Shown here: positions 39,721 through 47,881 of the stretch, piece after piece
Numbering within the stretch: the stretch's first letter is position 1
Layout of the letters: every line of letters starts with the position of its first letter
Assembly (NCBI GenBank): GCA_046350675.1
Contig: JAXLZZ010000006.1
Span: 1 to 64,000 of the forward strand
From: JAXLZZ01 sp046350675
Lineage (GTDB): Bacteria; Patescibacteriota; Saccharimonadia; Saccharimonadales; UBA4665
Reading direction: 5' to 3'
DNA: 64,000 nt
The notes under the pieces: generated by a model
What the model saw: the letters and a program-made list of their open reading frames with translations, nothing else
What the model was told of the DNA's origin: nothing
Database searches by the model: none
Position numbers and translations under genes: made by a program

Positions 39721-41631
39721 ATGAGCAAGATTATTGGTATCGACTTAGGTACAACTAACTCGGCAATGGCTGTGATGCAGTCTGGTAAGCCGGAAATTAT
39801 CGCCAACAGTGAAGGTAATCGCACTACGCCTAGTGTTGTGGCTATCAATAAGAACAAAGAGCGCCTTGTAGGCCAAGTAGCACGCCGCCAACAGGTTACC
39901 AATCCAAAGAACACTATTTATGAAGTAAAACGCCTCATTGGCCGTAACTTTAGCGACAAAGAAGTGCAGCGCGACATCAAACTTATGGGTTACGAGATTG
40001 TTAAGAGCGGTAACGCAACCAAAGTAAAGATGGGCGACAAAGAGTATAGCTCCGAAGAAATCAGCGCCATGGTACTTGGCAAGCTAAAGAGTGACGCCGA
40101 GAGCTTCTTGGGCGATAAAGTTACTGAAGCGGTTATTACGGTTCCTGCATATTTCGACGACAGCCAACGCCAGGCCACTAAAGATGCTGGTAAAGTTGCT
40201 GGACTTGAAGTTAAGCGCATTATCAACGAGCCAACCGCCGCAGCTTTGGCATACGGACTTGATAAGGCCGAGAAGAAAGACGAAAAGATTGCCGTATACG
40301 ACCTTGGTGGTGGTACATTCGACGTATCGATCCTTGAACTTGGCGATGGCGTATTTGAAGTTAAGTCAACAAACGGTGACACGCACCTCGGCGGCGCCGA
40401 CTTTGACCGTGTAATCATCAACTACTTTGCTGATGAGTTCAAGAAAGAGCACGGCATCGACATCACCGAAGACAATGCCGCTATGCAGCGCCTTCGAGAC
40501 GAAGCCGAGAAAGCCAAGATTGAGCTTTCAACCGCCCAAGAAGTTGATATCAACTTGCCATTCCTGACTGCTGATGCAGATGGTCCGAAGCACTTCGAAC
40601 ACAAATTGACTCGTGCTAAGCTCGAGAGTCTCGTCGGTGATCTAATAGACAAAACTGCAGTGCCATGCGAAAAAGCTCTAAAGGATGCTGGCCTGAAAGC
40701 TAGTGACATCGACGCAGTGGTATTGGTTGGTGGTATGACCCGCATGCCAGCTGTGCAGGAAAAGGTGAAGAAGATCTTTGGTAAAGAGCCAATGAAGGGC
40801 GTAAACCCCGATGAGGTTGTGGCAATTGGTGCTGCGATCCAGGGTGGTGTCTTGCAAGGTGATGTTAAGGACGTATTGCTCCTAGATGTCACGCCACTTA
40901 GTCTTGGTATCGAGACCATGGGCGGCGTAATGACCAAGCTCATCGAGCGTAACACCACAATCCCAACCAGCAAGTCAGAAGTATTCTCGACTGCTGCCGA
41001 CAACCAGCCGCAGGTAGAAATCCATGTAGGCCAGGGTGAGCGTGAAATGATCGAAGGCAATAAGTCACTTGGTCGTTTCATCCTCGACGGCATTCCACCA
41101 GCGCCACGCGGTATCCCGCAGATTGAAGTTACCTTTAACATTGACGCCAACGGTATCTTGAACGTAACTGCCAAGGATAAGGGTACTGGCAAAGAGCAGA
41201 GCATTACGATCTCTGGCTCAGGCAATCTTGATAAATCAGAAGTTGAAAAGATGGCTAAAGAAGCCGAAGCTCATGCCGATGAAGACAAGGCCAAGAAGGA
41301 AATGGTCGAAGCACGAAACCTACTCGACAGTACCGTGTACCAGGCTGAAAAGCTCAAGAGCGACAACGGTGACAAGCTGAGTGACGAAGATAAGAAGACG
41401 CTTGATGAAGCTGTAGAAGCTGCTAAGAAAGTTGTTGGTGACGATAAGGCTGACAAAGAAGCCCTCGAAGCAGCAGCCAAAGAGCTTAATGACAAGCTCA
41501 TGCCAATCGGCTCCAAGCTCTACGAGCAAGCAAGTGCCGAAGAAGCTCCAGCAGAAGATGGCGAGAAGTCTGACAAAAAAGAAGACACCGTAGAAGGCGA
41601 AGTCGTCGAAGAAGACAAGAAGAAAGACTAA
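39721..41631 (+). CDS. dnaK: Chaperone DnaK (Hsp70)
   Basis: 636 residues. ATPase start KIIGIDLGTTNSAMAV, phosphate loop VYDLGGGTFDVSIL, adenosine site VLVGGMTRMPAVQEKV, conserved linker DVLLLDVTPLSLGIETMGG and a substrate domain with GIPPAPRGIPQIEVTFNIDA. A disordered acidic tail ends in EEDKKKD. ATG 39721 is used (AAAGGGGAAT before it); the frame is open to 39694. Works with DnaJ and GrpE encoded on either side. Confidence 0.97.
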   Translation: MSKIIGIDLGTTNSAMAVMQSGKPEIIANSEGNRTTPSVVAINKNKERLVGQVARRQQVTNPKNTIYEVKRLIGRNFSDKEVQRDIKLMGYEIVKSGNATKVKMGDKEYSSEEISAMVLGKLKSDAESFLGDKVTEAVITVPAYFDDSQRQATKDAGKVAGLEVKRIINEPTAAALAYGLDKAEKKDEKIAVYDLGGGTFDVSILELGDGVFEVKSTNGDTHLGGADFDRVIINYFADEFKKEHGIDITEDNAAMQRLRDEAEKAKIELSTAQEVDINLPFLTADADGPKHFEHKLTRAKLESLVGDLIDKTAVPCEKALKDAGLKASDIDAVVLVGGMTRMPAVQEKVKKIFGKEPMKGVNPDEVVAIGAAIQGGVLQGDVKDVLLLDVTPLSLGIETMGGVMTKLIERNTTIPTSKSEVFSTAADNQPQVEIHVGQGEREMIEGNKSLGRFILDGIPPAPRGIPQIEVTFNIDANGILNVTAKDKGTGKEQSITISGSGNLDKSEVEKMAKEAEAHADEDKAKKEMVEARNLLDSTVYQAEKLKSDNGDKLSDEDKKTLDEAVEAAKKVVGDDKADKEALEAAAKELNDKLMPIGSKLYEQASAEEAPAEDGEKSDKKEDTVEGEVVEEDKKKD

Positions 41632-41637
41632 CTCTTT

Positions 41638-41668
41638 GGCGTCATTCCTGTGAAAACGGGGTGACGCC
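41638..41668 (+). terminator. Hairpin after dnaK, attenuator or processing site
   Basis: GGCGTCA and TGACGCC pair perfectly around a partly paired 17-base loop. No T-run follows, so it may stabilise the dnaK mRNA end or reduce read-through into the next two genes. Confidence 0.5.
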
Positions 41669-41697
41669 TTCGCTTGAACTGGTAGAATAGAGAGCAT

Positions 41698-41997
41698 ATG
41701 TCAAAAGCCACCCGAAAGCATCTTCATTCCAATAAGCGAAATGGCTCATCCTTTGATAATGCTGTGATGCTATTCGGATTTATTGAACCAGTGTTTATTC
41801 TGCCGCAACTATTCAAGATTTACGATACACAAAATGCATCTGGTCTTTCTCTGCTGACGTGGTGTTTGTACATAGTATCGAGCCTCGTAATGATTGTATG
41901 GGGAGTAAAACGCCAACTTAAACCGATATATATACCCCAGCTTGCGTGGATAATTTTTGAAATATTAATTGTGATAGGAATTGTTAAGTACGGATGA
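41698..41997 (+). CDS. PQ-loop/SemiSWEET-like small membrane protein
   Basis: 99 residues with three membrane helices. The PQ motif is in FIEPVFILPQLFKIYDTQNASGLS, and a second half-repeat has PIYIPQLAWIIFE. Three-helix proteins of this type dimerise to form sugar or small-solute transporters. It lies between dnaK and dnaJ and overlaps dnaJ by 4 bases. A TAGAAT box before it suggests its own promoter as well. Confidence 0.78.
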   Translation: MSKATRKHLHSNKRNGSSFDNAVMLFGFIEPVFILPQLFKIYDTQNASGLSLLTWCLYIVSSLVMIVWGVKRQLKPIYIPQLAWIIFEILIVIGIVKYG

Positions 41998-43061
41998 GTA
42001 AACGAGATTACTACGAAGTATTGGGAGTAAAGAAGGATGCGTCTGCCGACGAGCTTAAAAAAGCTTTTCGCAAGGCGGCTATTGAGCATCATCCTGATCG
42101 TGGTGGCGACGAAGCTAAGTTCAAAGAGGTCAATGAAGCCTACGAAGTGCTTAAAGACACCAGCAAACGTCAGCGCTATGATCAATTTGGTCATGCCGGT
42201 GTAGGCGGCAATGGCGGCCCAGCAGGCGATAACCCATTTGGCGGCGCAGGCGGTTATCAAAACGTTAACTTCGATTTTGGTGATCTCGGACTTGGCGATA
42301 TCTTTAGCAGTTTCTTTGGTGGCGGACAGCCGCAGGGCGGTAAGCGACAGAGCCGCGGCCGAGATGTAGAGACTAATATCGAAATAAGTTTCCAAGATGC
42401 TGTATTCGGCACAGAAGTTGGCATGAATCTCACCATGCAGGATGAGTGCGAGCACTGTAAAGGCACAACGGTCGAGCCAGGCTATGAACTAAAAACGTGC
42501 GATGAATGTAAAGGTGCTGGTCAAGTTACAAATGTGATGCGCACGGTTTTTGGTGATATTCAGCAAGCTGTAGTTTGCCCAAAGTGTAAAGGTCGTGGCA
42601 AGATTCCTGAAAAAGTTTGTAGTGTCTGTCACGGCAAAGGCACGCAATCTAAGAAACAAAAAATCCACCTTAAAGTGCCAGCCGGCATTGACGATGGCGC
42701 CACTATTCGCTTAAGAGAACACGGCGAAGCAATCGCTAACGGACCAAAAGGTGATTTGTACGTAAATGTGCGAGTAAAACCACACAAACACTTTACACGC
42801 GAAGGCGATCTAATTCTCAGCGACGAACACGTCAGCATGGTAGATGCTGCCTTGGGCACCGAAATTGATGTCGATACAGTCGACGGCCCAGTGCGGATGA
42901 AGGTCCCAGCAGGCACCCAGTCTGGCTCAGACTTTAAATTATCCAATCACGGTGTGCCGCACATCAAAGGAAAAAGTCGTGGCGCACATATCGTGACGTT
43001 AATCGTCGATACGCCAACCAAACTCAGTCGTCACCAAAAGAAATTGCTCGAAGACTTCTAA
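41994..43061 (+). CDS. dnaJ: Chaperone DnaJ (Hsp40)
   Basis: 355 residues. J domain with the HPD motif in AIEHHPDRGGDE, Gly/Phe-rich segment (GGNGGPAGDNPFGGAGGY), zinc region with four CXXCXGXG-type repeats (CEHCKGTT, CDECKGAG, CPKCKGRG, CSVCHGKG) and a C-terminal substrate domain. It stimulates DnaK ATPase. It ends overlapping the convergent GGDEF gene by 4 bases. Confidence 0.96.
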   Translation: MSKRDYYEVLGVKKDASADELKKAFRKAAIEHHPDRGGDEAKFKEVNEAYEVLKDTSKRQRYDQFGHAGVGGNGGPAGDNPFGGAGGYQNVNFDFGDLGLGDIFSSFFGGGQPQGGKRQSRGRDVETNIEISFQDAVFGTEVGMNLTMQDECEHCKGTTVEPGYELKTCDECKGAGQVTNVMRTVFGDIQQAVVCPKCKGRGKIPEKVCSVCHGKGTQSKKQKIHLKVPAGIDDGATIRLREHGEAIANGPKGDLYVNVRVKPHKHFTREGDLILSDEHVSMVDAALGTEIDVDTVDGPVRMKVPAGTQSGSDFKLSNHGVPHIKGKSRGAHIVTLIVDTPTKLSRHQKKLLEDF

Positions 43062-43723
43062 ATTTCAGAACTAGTCTTTAGTCGCGATCCTTCTAGGAGA
43101 CTATGAGGCACAACTTTATTGCGTTCCTTTTTAGCTGCGTACATTGCCTCATCGGCTCGATGCATATTAGACTTGAGTGATTCAAGCGCGTTTATCTCGG
43201 CCACACCTATGCTTGCTTTCAGGCCAGCAGCGTTCTCTCTTTCAAGAATATTTTGAGCAATCTCAACAGCATCTTCTTCGGGTGTGAAAGGCAATAATAT
43301 AGCAAATTCATCTGCGCGACCAGAAAGTCTATACGCATCTTTACGCAACAGCTTAGCGAAGTCACGAAGAGCTTTATCACCATGTTGATGGCCATATGTA
43401 TCGTTGAAGGTTTTAAAGTGGTCAATGTCTAAGACCACAAGGCTGTGAGGTTTAAAAACAGCGGGACCTTTAGGGTCTTCGGAACGATTAACAGGACTAC
43501 TCTGGACAAGCGTGTTGAACTCAATCTCTAAGGCGCGACTATTACCCAACCCCGTCAGGGGATCACGCATCGCTAACTCTTCTAACCGCTCATTGCGATG
43601 GCGCTCTTGCATTAACTGAAAGACTGCCTTACCTGCAAAATTACCGGGTGCTAAAGCAGGGCCATGAGGTTCGTACTCATATTGGTCTAGTATTTCTGGT
43701 GGTGAAGCATGCAGACGGTCCAT
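43058..43723 (-). CDS. GGDEF-domain protein (degenerate motif)
   Basis: 221 residues. The GGDEF domain (residues ~50-210) has RDPLTGLGNSRALE, LVVLDIDHFKTFNDTYGHQHGD and AASIGVAEI-type LKASIGVAEINAL. The signature reads GRADEF instead of GG(D/E)EF, so diguanylate cyclase activity is doubtful and GTP or c-di-GMP sensing is possible. There is no membrane segment and no obvious sensor domain in the 45-residue N-terminus. ATG 43723 is chosen since TATAAT lies 7 bases before it. Confidence 0.87.
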   Translation of the reverse strand: MDRLHASPPEILDQYEYEPHGPALAPGNFAGKAVFQLMQERHRNERLEELAMRDPLTGLGNSRALEIEFNTLVQSSPVNRSEDPKGPAVFKPHSLVVLDIDHFKTFNDTYGHQHGDKALRDFAKLLRKDAYRLSGRADEFAILLPFTPEEDAVEIAQNILERENAAGLKASIGVAEINALESLKSNMHRADEAMYAAKKERNKVVPHSLLEGSRLKTSSEI

Positions 43724-43802
43724 AATATACATTATAGCATAAACACTTTAAAAAAGCAAGTTATTTGCCAAAAAGACGGTAGTGCTTTAATAATAGAGGC
43801 AG

Positions 43803-43916
43803 ATGAAACAACTTAGATCCGACGAATCTGGTTTTATTCCTATGCTTATTACCGTTATCTTGGTCGTACTGATCGGCATATTCTTCGTATATACACGCGT
43901 TCAAAACGCTCAGTAG
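43803..43916 (+). CDS. 37-residue single-pass membrane protein
   Basis: ATG 43803 to TAG 43916. Reads MKQLRSDESGFIPMLITV.. with one hydrophobic helix and a short YTRVQNAQ tail. The basic-then-Gly-Phe start resembles a prepilin signal (cut between Gly and Phe), but lacks Glu5. AGAGG lies 5 bases upstream. Only its composition and ribosome binding site support it. Confidence 0.55.
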   Translation: MKQLRSDESGFIPMLITVILVVLIGIFFVYTRVQNAQ

Positions 43917-44025
43917 TCACTATAAAAAAAGAATTTCACAGAAATATTATTGAAAAATCTGATATAAGGTGTTAGAGTAAAGAACTCCAATAATTACTTT
44001 GTAACAATTAAGAAAGGCCGAGACA

Positions 44026-45393
44026 GTGCGGAAACTGCCGATAGATTATGCGCGCACAACGCCAATTGGCGTAGTGAGTACCGATCCATACAACTATCTT
44101 ATCTACGATAGGTTCTTTGATGATTTCCGCATCATTACGGAGATTAAACAGGACTGGCTCTACGATTTGCCACTCAAGGCAACTATCAGCGAAATTGGCA
44201 AGACCAAGCAATATGGCAATAGCGTCAGTAAGCTGCTGCGGTCTAAAAAGTTTATCAATATGTTTAAGCATGATAGTAAACGTAAGTTTGTGATGTACTC
44301 TCCACTCGATCCACCATACAAGATTAATCCTTTGGCGTATCTAATGAATTCACCTACTATCGCGCACGCGTATGAAAATAAACGATACTTTCGAGATGAG
44401 TTTGCTGACCTAATCCGTGTGCCTGAGTATGAAATCTGCTATATGAACGAGCTCGATAAAGCGGCTGCCTATAAAGAACTGCAACAAAAGTATGGTTATT
44501 TTATGCTTCAAGATGAAGAATCTTCAGGCTCCAAGGGCACCTATGCAATAAAGAGCGCAGATGATTATGTGTATGCCATAAAGTCGCTTAAGAAATTCTC
44601 GAGAGGACGTACGATCGTAGTCTCCAAATTTATCGAAGGCCAACCCGCTAGCATTCAGGTTTGTATCACTAAATATGGGGTGTTTAGTGGTGGTATCCAG
44701 CGCCAACTTATTGATAGCAAGCATCTTTCAAATAACAACTTAGAAGGGGCAAATAAGTGGTGCGGTGGCGAAGCAGGAGGTGAATATCCAGACATAATCC
44801 ATCATCAAACCCAGGAGATTGCTTCGGTGATTGGTTCAGTCTTGGCGAGCCATGGGTATAAGGGAATATTCGGGATTGATCTAATTGTGACACCGGATCA
44901 CGAAGTGTATGCGATTGAAATCAATGCCCGCCTAACCGGCTACTCGCACATCATTAGCGAGCTACAAATACAAAACGGAAAAATCCCTTTCATGCTACTC
45001 CATGCCTTAGAATTGGCAAATGCTGATTATCAGGTTACAGATGTAACAGCTCTGCCAAGCGGCATTCGGTACAAAAAGTCTGCCTCACTTTTGGTGATTA
45101 ATAACCCGTTGGATGGTGATTTAGAAATGAAGCACTATATTAAGCCTGGTTTATATCGTCAAAAAAACGGGCTCGTTGAATACATAAAACCAGGGTGTGG
45201 CTTGGATGCACTAAAAGGTGAAGACACAATGCTTATCATGTCGCGTCATGGCAAAGGCGATACGGTAGAGCGAGGTAGGCGTGTTTTGAAAGTCTTGAAG
45301 TACGGCAAGACAATCGGTAAGTCCGGGGATTTGACCGTTAAGTCGCAAGCCACCATTAACGCAATTCGACGCACCTTCGAACTTCCTTCATAG
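44026..45393 (+). CDS. ATP-grasp domain protein
   Basis: 455 residues with GTG start and a GAAAGG ribosome binding site. The ATP-grasp core lies in the middle: FMLQDEESSGSKGTYAIKS (nucleotide-binding lysine loop), SKFIEGQPASIQVCI, and the metal site GIDLIVTPDHEVYAIEINARLTGYSH. The flanking domains are not recognised. Such enzymes join a carboxylate to an amine or thiol with ATP; the substrate is unknown. A TTGAAA..TATAAG promoter-like pair lies ~70 bases upstream. Confidence 0.82.
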   Translation: MRKLPIDYARTTPIGVVSTDPYNYLIYDRFFDDFRIITEIKQDWLYDLPLKATISEIGKTKQYGNSVSKLLRSKKFINMFKHDSKRKFVMYSPLDPPYKINPLAYLMNSPTIAHAYENKRYFRDEFADLIRVPEYEICYMNELDKAAAYKELQQKYGYFMLQDEESSGSKGTYAIKSADDYVYAIKSLKKFSRGRTIVVSKFIEGQPASIQVCITKYGVFSGGIQRQLIDSKHLSNNNLEGANKWCGGEAGGEYPDIIHHQTQEIASVIGSVLASHGYKGIFGIDLIVTPDHEVYAIEINARLTGYSHIISELQIQNGKIPFMLLHALELANADYQVTDVTALPSGIRYKKSASLLVINNPLDGDLEMKHYIKPGLYRQKNGLVEYIKPGCGLDALKGEDTMLIMSRHGKGDTVERGRRVLKVLKYGKTIGKSGDLTVKSQATINAIRRTFELPS

Positions 45394-45420
45394 TATTGCG
45401 CTTATGATATAGTGAAGCGT

Positions 45421-45933
45421 ATGACCCCAGAAGTAATCCTAGGCGCTATCGTAGTTGTACCAGTTGTGCTGCTGCTTTTATTGCGCGTTAATGCTACGCT
45501 TGTTTTCTTAAGTTTGTGTCTTGGTAGCGTATTGGTGCAATTTGTCGGGAGTGATCCTGAGTCGGTAACCTCCTGGATTTCAGTGACACAGGGTGCGAGT
45601 GAAATCAATATCGACGATGCAACACTCAAATTAATATTGCTGTTAACACCTGTAGTCTTAACTACCATCTTTATGATCAAAACTATCAAAGGTAATTCAC
45701 GCTTAGTTTTAAATGTATTGCCGGCAATCGGGGTGGGTATGCTCGGCGCTCTGTTAGTGGTTCCACTTTTACCGCCGGATGTGTCGCAACAAATTGTTGA
45801 TTCGTCATTATGGGAAGAAGTGCTTAAAGTGCAAAACGTGATTGTTGGAGCAACGGCGATAGTCTGTCTGTTGGTGCTATGGCTACAAAGGCCCAAGACC
45901 GGTGGCGATAAGCACCACAAGAAGCATCACTAA
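45421..45933 (+). CDS. Hypothetical four-TM membrane protein with His-rich tail
   Basis: 170 residues with four membrane helices. It starts EVILGAIVVVPVVLLLLL and ends GGDKHHKKHH, a histidine/lysine tail that could bind metal or lipid head groups. The overall layout recalls CvpA-like small membrane proteins, but similarity is too weak to name. ATG 45421 is used rather than 45412. Confidence 0.6.
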   Translation: MTPEVILGAIVVVPVVLLLLLRVNATLVFLSLCLGSVLVQFVGSDPESVTSWISVTQGASEINIDDATLKLILLLTPVVLTTIFMIKTIKGNSRLVLNVLPAIGVGMLGALLVVPLLPPDVSQQIVDSSLWEEVLKVQNVIVGATAIVCLLVLWLQRPKTGGDKHHKKHH

Positions 45934-45956
45934 TCTGTTTTAAAACGGGTCTACAT

Positions 45957-46352
45957 CTAGTTTCTGAACGTTATATAGGTCTGAAGTACCGTTGCAATGC
46001 ATACCCAAATTAAATATGGGGCGAAAGCAAGAGATGCTATTTTTGACGTAGACCAAATTGCAACCATTGCCCAAACGATAGTGGCAAGCACAAGATAGAT
46101 ATCAAGCATCGCTAGGGCGTTGTTTCTGAGGCCAAATTGTATAGGTGAAAATATCAGATTAAATACCAAGTTGAGCCAAAAGGGCAGTGCTACTAGCCAG
46201 CTAATTTTACCGCTGGCGTACAGGTAAAAAACATAGATATTTACTGCAAATATAATTGGGTAAAGTATTGACCATACAGTACCGAACACTGATTCCTGTG
46301 GAGCCCAATTAGGTTTATCCAGGTTGCTGTACCAGTCGCGTGCGTTGTTCAT
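45957..46352 (-). CDS. TspO/MBR family protein
   Basis: 131 residues, slightly short for TspO (~155). Five membrane helices, with family features WYSNLDKPNWAPQESVFGTVWSILY (the family has W..L.KP...PP...F...W..LY) and NLVFNLIFSPIQFGL. TspO proteins bind porphyrins and other cyclic ligands. Its N-terminus seems to begin right at the motif, missing the first helix residues. Apparent overlap with the upstream gene is a frameshift artefact. Confidence 0.85.
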   Translation of the reverse strand: MNNARDWYSNLDKPNWAPQESVFGTVWSILYPIIFAVNIYVFYLYASGKISWLVALPFWLNLVFNLIFSPIQFGLRNNALAMLDIYLVLATIVWAMVAIWSTSKIASLAFAPYLIWVCIATVLQTYITFRN

Positions 46353-46689
46353 ATATGCCTTGATGTAGAACTACAATGAAAGCATCGGATAGATATCTAT
46401 CACAACTTCTTCGTAGGGGTACATTTTTAATAGTTTTAATAATCTCGGTTGCTTGTGCTTTTTCACAGGCTACTTCAATCCTCTCTTCGTCAGTTGCTTC
46501 CATCTTTCCTGCTGTGCCCGTATGAGGATTAGCCTTGTCGCTCGGCTTGAACCTACCCGTGCCTTTTATGGAAAAGCTACAAAAGGAGTACTCACCGATC
46601 TTTCCAGCGCCGGCTGCGCCAAGTGCCTGCCGCATTTTATCCGCATTTTCTTCAGGCACAAACACCACTATTTTCACAAGCTCTTTCAT
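46315..46689 (-). CDS. NIF3/YqfO-like protein with 3' frameshift
   Basis: The 124-residue frame starts MKELVKIVVFVPEENADKM and follows the YqfO/NIF3-associated CutA-like fold up to IIKTIKNV. The family end (HPYEEVVIDIYP..L) is not in this frame but is found in another frame as PYEEVVIDIYPMLSL, ending at a stop at 46371. The shift lies at about 46416-46423 (GTACCCCTAC) and fits a loss of two bases. In the wrong frame the ORF runs 38 bases into tspO. An intact gene would be ~106 residues and end 18 bases before tspO. TAGACT ends 6 bases before the ATG. Confidence 0.8.
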   Translation of the reverse strand: MKELVKIVVFVPEENADKMRQALGAAGAGKIGEYSFCSFSIKGTGRFKPSDKANPHTGTAGKMEATDEERIEVACEKAQATEIIKTIKNVPLRRSCDRYLSDAFIVVLHQGIYEQRTRLVQQPG

Positions 46690-46733
46690 GCTGAAAGTCT
46701 AACAGATTTATAGCTCGGGTGCTGTTAACTACA

Positions 46734-47300
46734 TTACTGTACATTTGATGTATGGACTGTAGGTTTTTCGGGAACATCCGGGGCTATTGTCGAAATTCTG
46801 AATTTCTGTAAGCTTGCATCACCAAAGCTTAAAAAACCTTTTTCCACCAATTCACGATATGAACCAGGAAGAATAGATTGTTTGCGAAGAGCAGGGGTTG
46901 CGATATATTTTTCCATACCTACGTAGGCGTAGACATGACCTTGCGGTTTATTATCAACATAATCAGTTATGTCAACACGCTGATAATGATTCTCACGCTC
47001 ATCCATTTTGCGCATCTCATCGTCTGTTACTGGGAAAAGCACGCCGTTTGGGTTGGTAGCAACTTCGCCATCCCGTGGCAGATGTAGGTTAAGTATCACC
47101 ACAAATTTCGGCACAGTTCGATCAGGGACAGTTTCATATCGTCGTATTGTCGATGTATTGTCGAGGATTATGCTCCAGTCACGAACCCAGCCAGGGACGA
47201 CAGTTTCCGTGAGACTTTCGGGCGGGTGCCCTAGCGTTCTTTCAACATCTGTTGCGCTTACTAATGATCCGTAGCCAAATATGTAGTTTTTGTCGGGCAT
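46734..47300 (-). CDS. Gamma-glutamylcyclotransferase-like protein (GGCT/AIG2 fold)
   Basis: 188 residues. The fold's signature glycine-rich loop is YIFGYGSLVSATD, and a candidate catalytic acidic residue sits in MDERENHYQRVDIT. GGCT-like enzymes release 5-oxoproline from gamma-glutamyl peptides; the substrate here is unknown. ATG 47300 is used, since TATTAT ends 7 bases upstream and the fold begins here; the frame is open to 47321. Confidence 0.82.
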   Translation of the reverse strand: MPDKNYIFGYGSLVSATDVERTLGHPPESLTETVVPGWVRDWSIILDNTSTIRRYETVPDRTVPKFVVILNLHLPRDGEVATNPNGVLFPVTDDEMRKMDERENHYQRVDITDYVDNKPQGHVYAYVGMEKYIATPALRKQSILPGSYRELVEKGFLSFGDASLQKFRISTIAPDVPEKPTVHTSNVQ

Positions 47301-47521
47301 CGTATTAATAATAGCAAACACTCCGTTTTACTGATTTATTTGATTGGTTCAGAGGGATCCATGTGCTCTTCCACTCAAGGGGCTCGGTCGCGTTCCACGA
47401 CCCCGCAACTTCATGATTGAAAACAGAGTTTTCATCGGAAGATTGCCTTGCGAATTGCCACTGGCAATTCTCACCCGAGACACGTTTCGCTCTCTCGATT
47501 TCAAGCCCGCGAACACACCAA

Positions 47522-47551
47522 TAAAAAAGACCTGCTCTTGCAGATCTTCTT
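47522..47551 (-). terminator. Intrinsic terminator of tRNA-Lys
   Basis: On the minus strand AGATCTGC-AAGA-GCAGGTCT followed by TTTTTT, directly downstream of the tRNA. The ~200 bases between it and 47322 hold no supported gene. Confidence 0.75.
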
Positions 47552-47554
47552 TAT

Positions 47555-47630
47555 TGGAGGGCTCACCGGGGCTCGAACCCGGGACACGCGGCTTAAAAGG
47601 CCGCTGCTCTACCAACTGAGCTATGAGCCC
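47555..47630 (-). tRNA. tRNA-Lys (TTT)
   Basis: 76 bases with CCA: GGGCTCA/TGAGCCC acceptor, D-arm GCTC/GAGC, anticodon arm GCGGC-CTTTTAA-GCCGC, T-arm CCGGG-TTCGAGC-CCCGG. All arms pair. Confidence 0.95.
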
Positions 47631-47695
47631 TCGTCCTCCCGTACGCCTTTACCTCGTTTTGCCTGGCGGCAAAAGCTTCGGCTTGAGGCTACGGT

Positions 47696-47761
47696 CGTCC
47701 TCTCAAAATTCTATTCAGTCGCTTCCGCTCCCTGGATTAGAATTTTGGCAAGGTCAGGACG
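47696..47761. repeat. Nested inverted repeat upstream of tRNA-Lys
   Basis: CGTCCT (47696-47701) pairs with AGGACG (47756-47761), and CAAAATTCTA (47704-47713) pairs perfectly with TAGAATTTTG (47738-47747). The 24-base centre is pyrimidine-rich. It lies in the ~250-base gap between tRNA-Lys and comEC; nothing else was recognised there. Confidence 0.5.
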
Positions 47762-47867
47762 ATTAACTCCTTACATTATCCGTATTTTGGCCAAAAAGTC
47801 AATCTGTAACACCCCTGATGAATCTTAATTTATTCTTAAGTTTCTCGCTCATGTGGTTTGTGGACGC

Positions 47868-47873
47868 TAGAAT
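47868..47873 (+). promoter_or_regulatory. -10 box of comEC
   Basis: TAGAAT 8 bases before ATG 47882, no ribosome binding site. Confidence 0.45.
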
Positions 47874-47881
47874 GCGACGGT

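Noticed and set aside
46315..46370. Overlap of the NIF3-like gene with tspO as translational coupling
   Set aside because: The overlapping codons arise only after a frameshift; the family C-terminus ends at 46371 in another frame.
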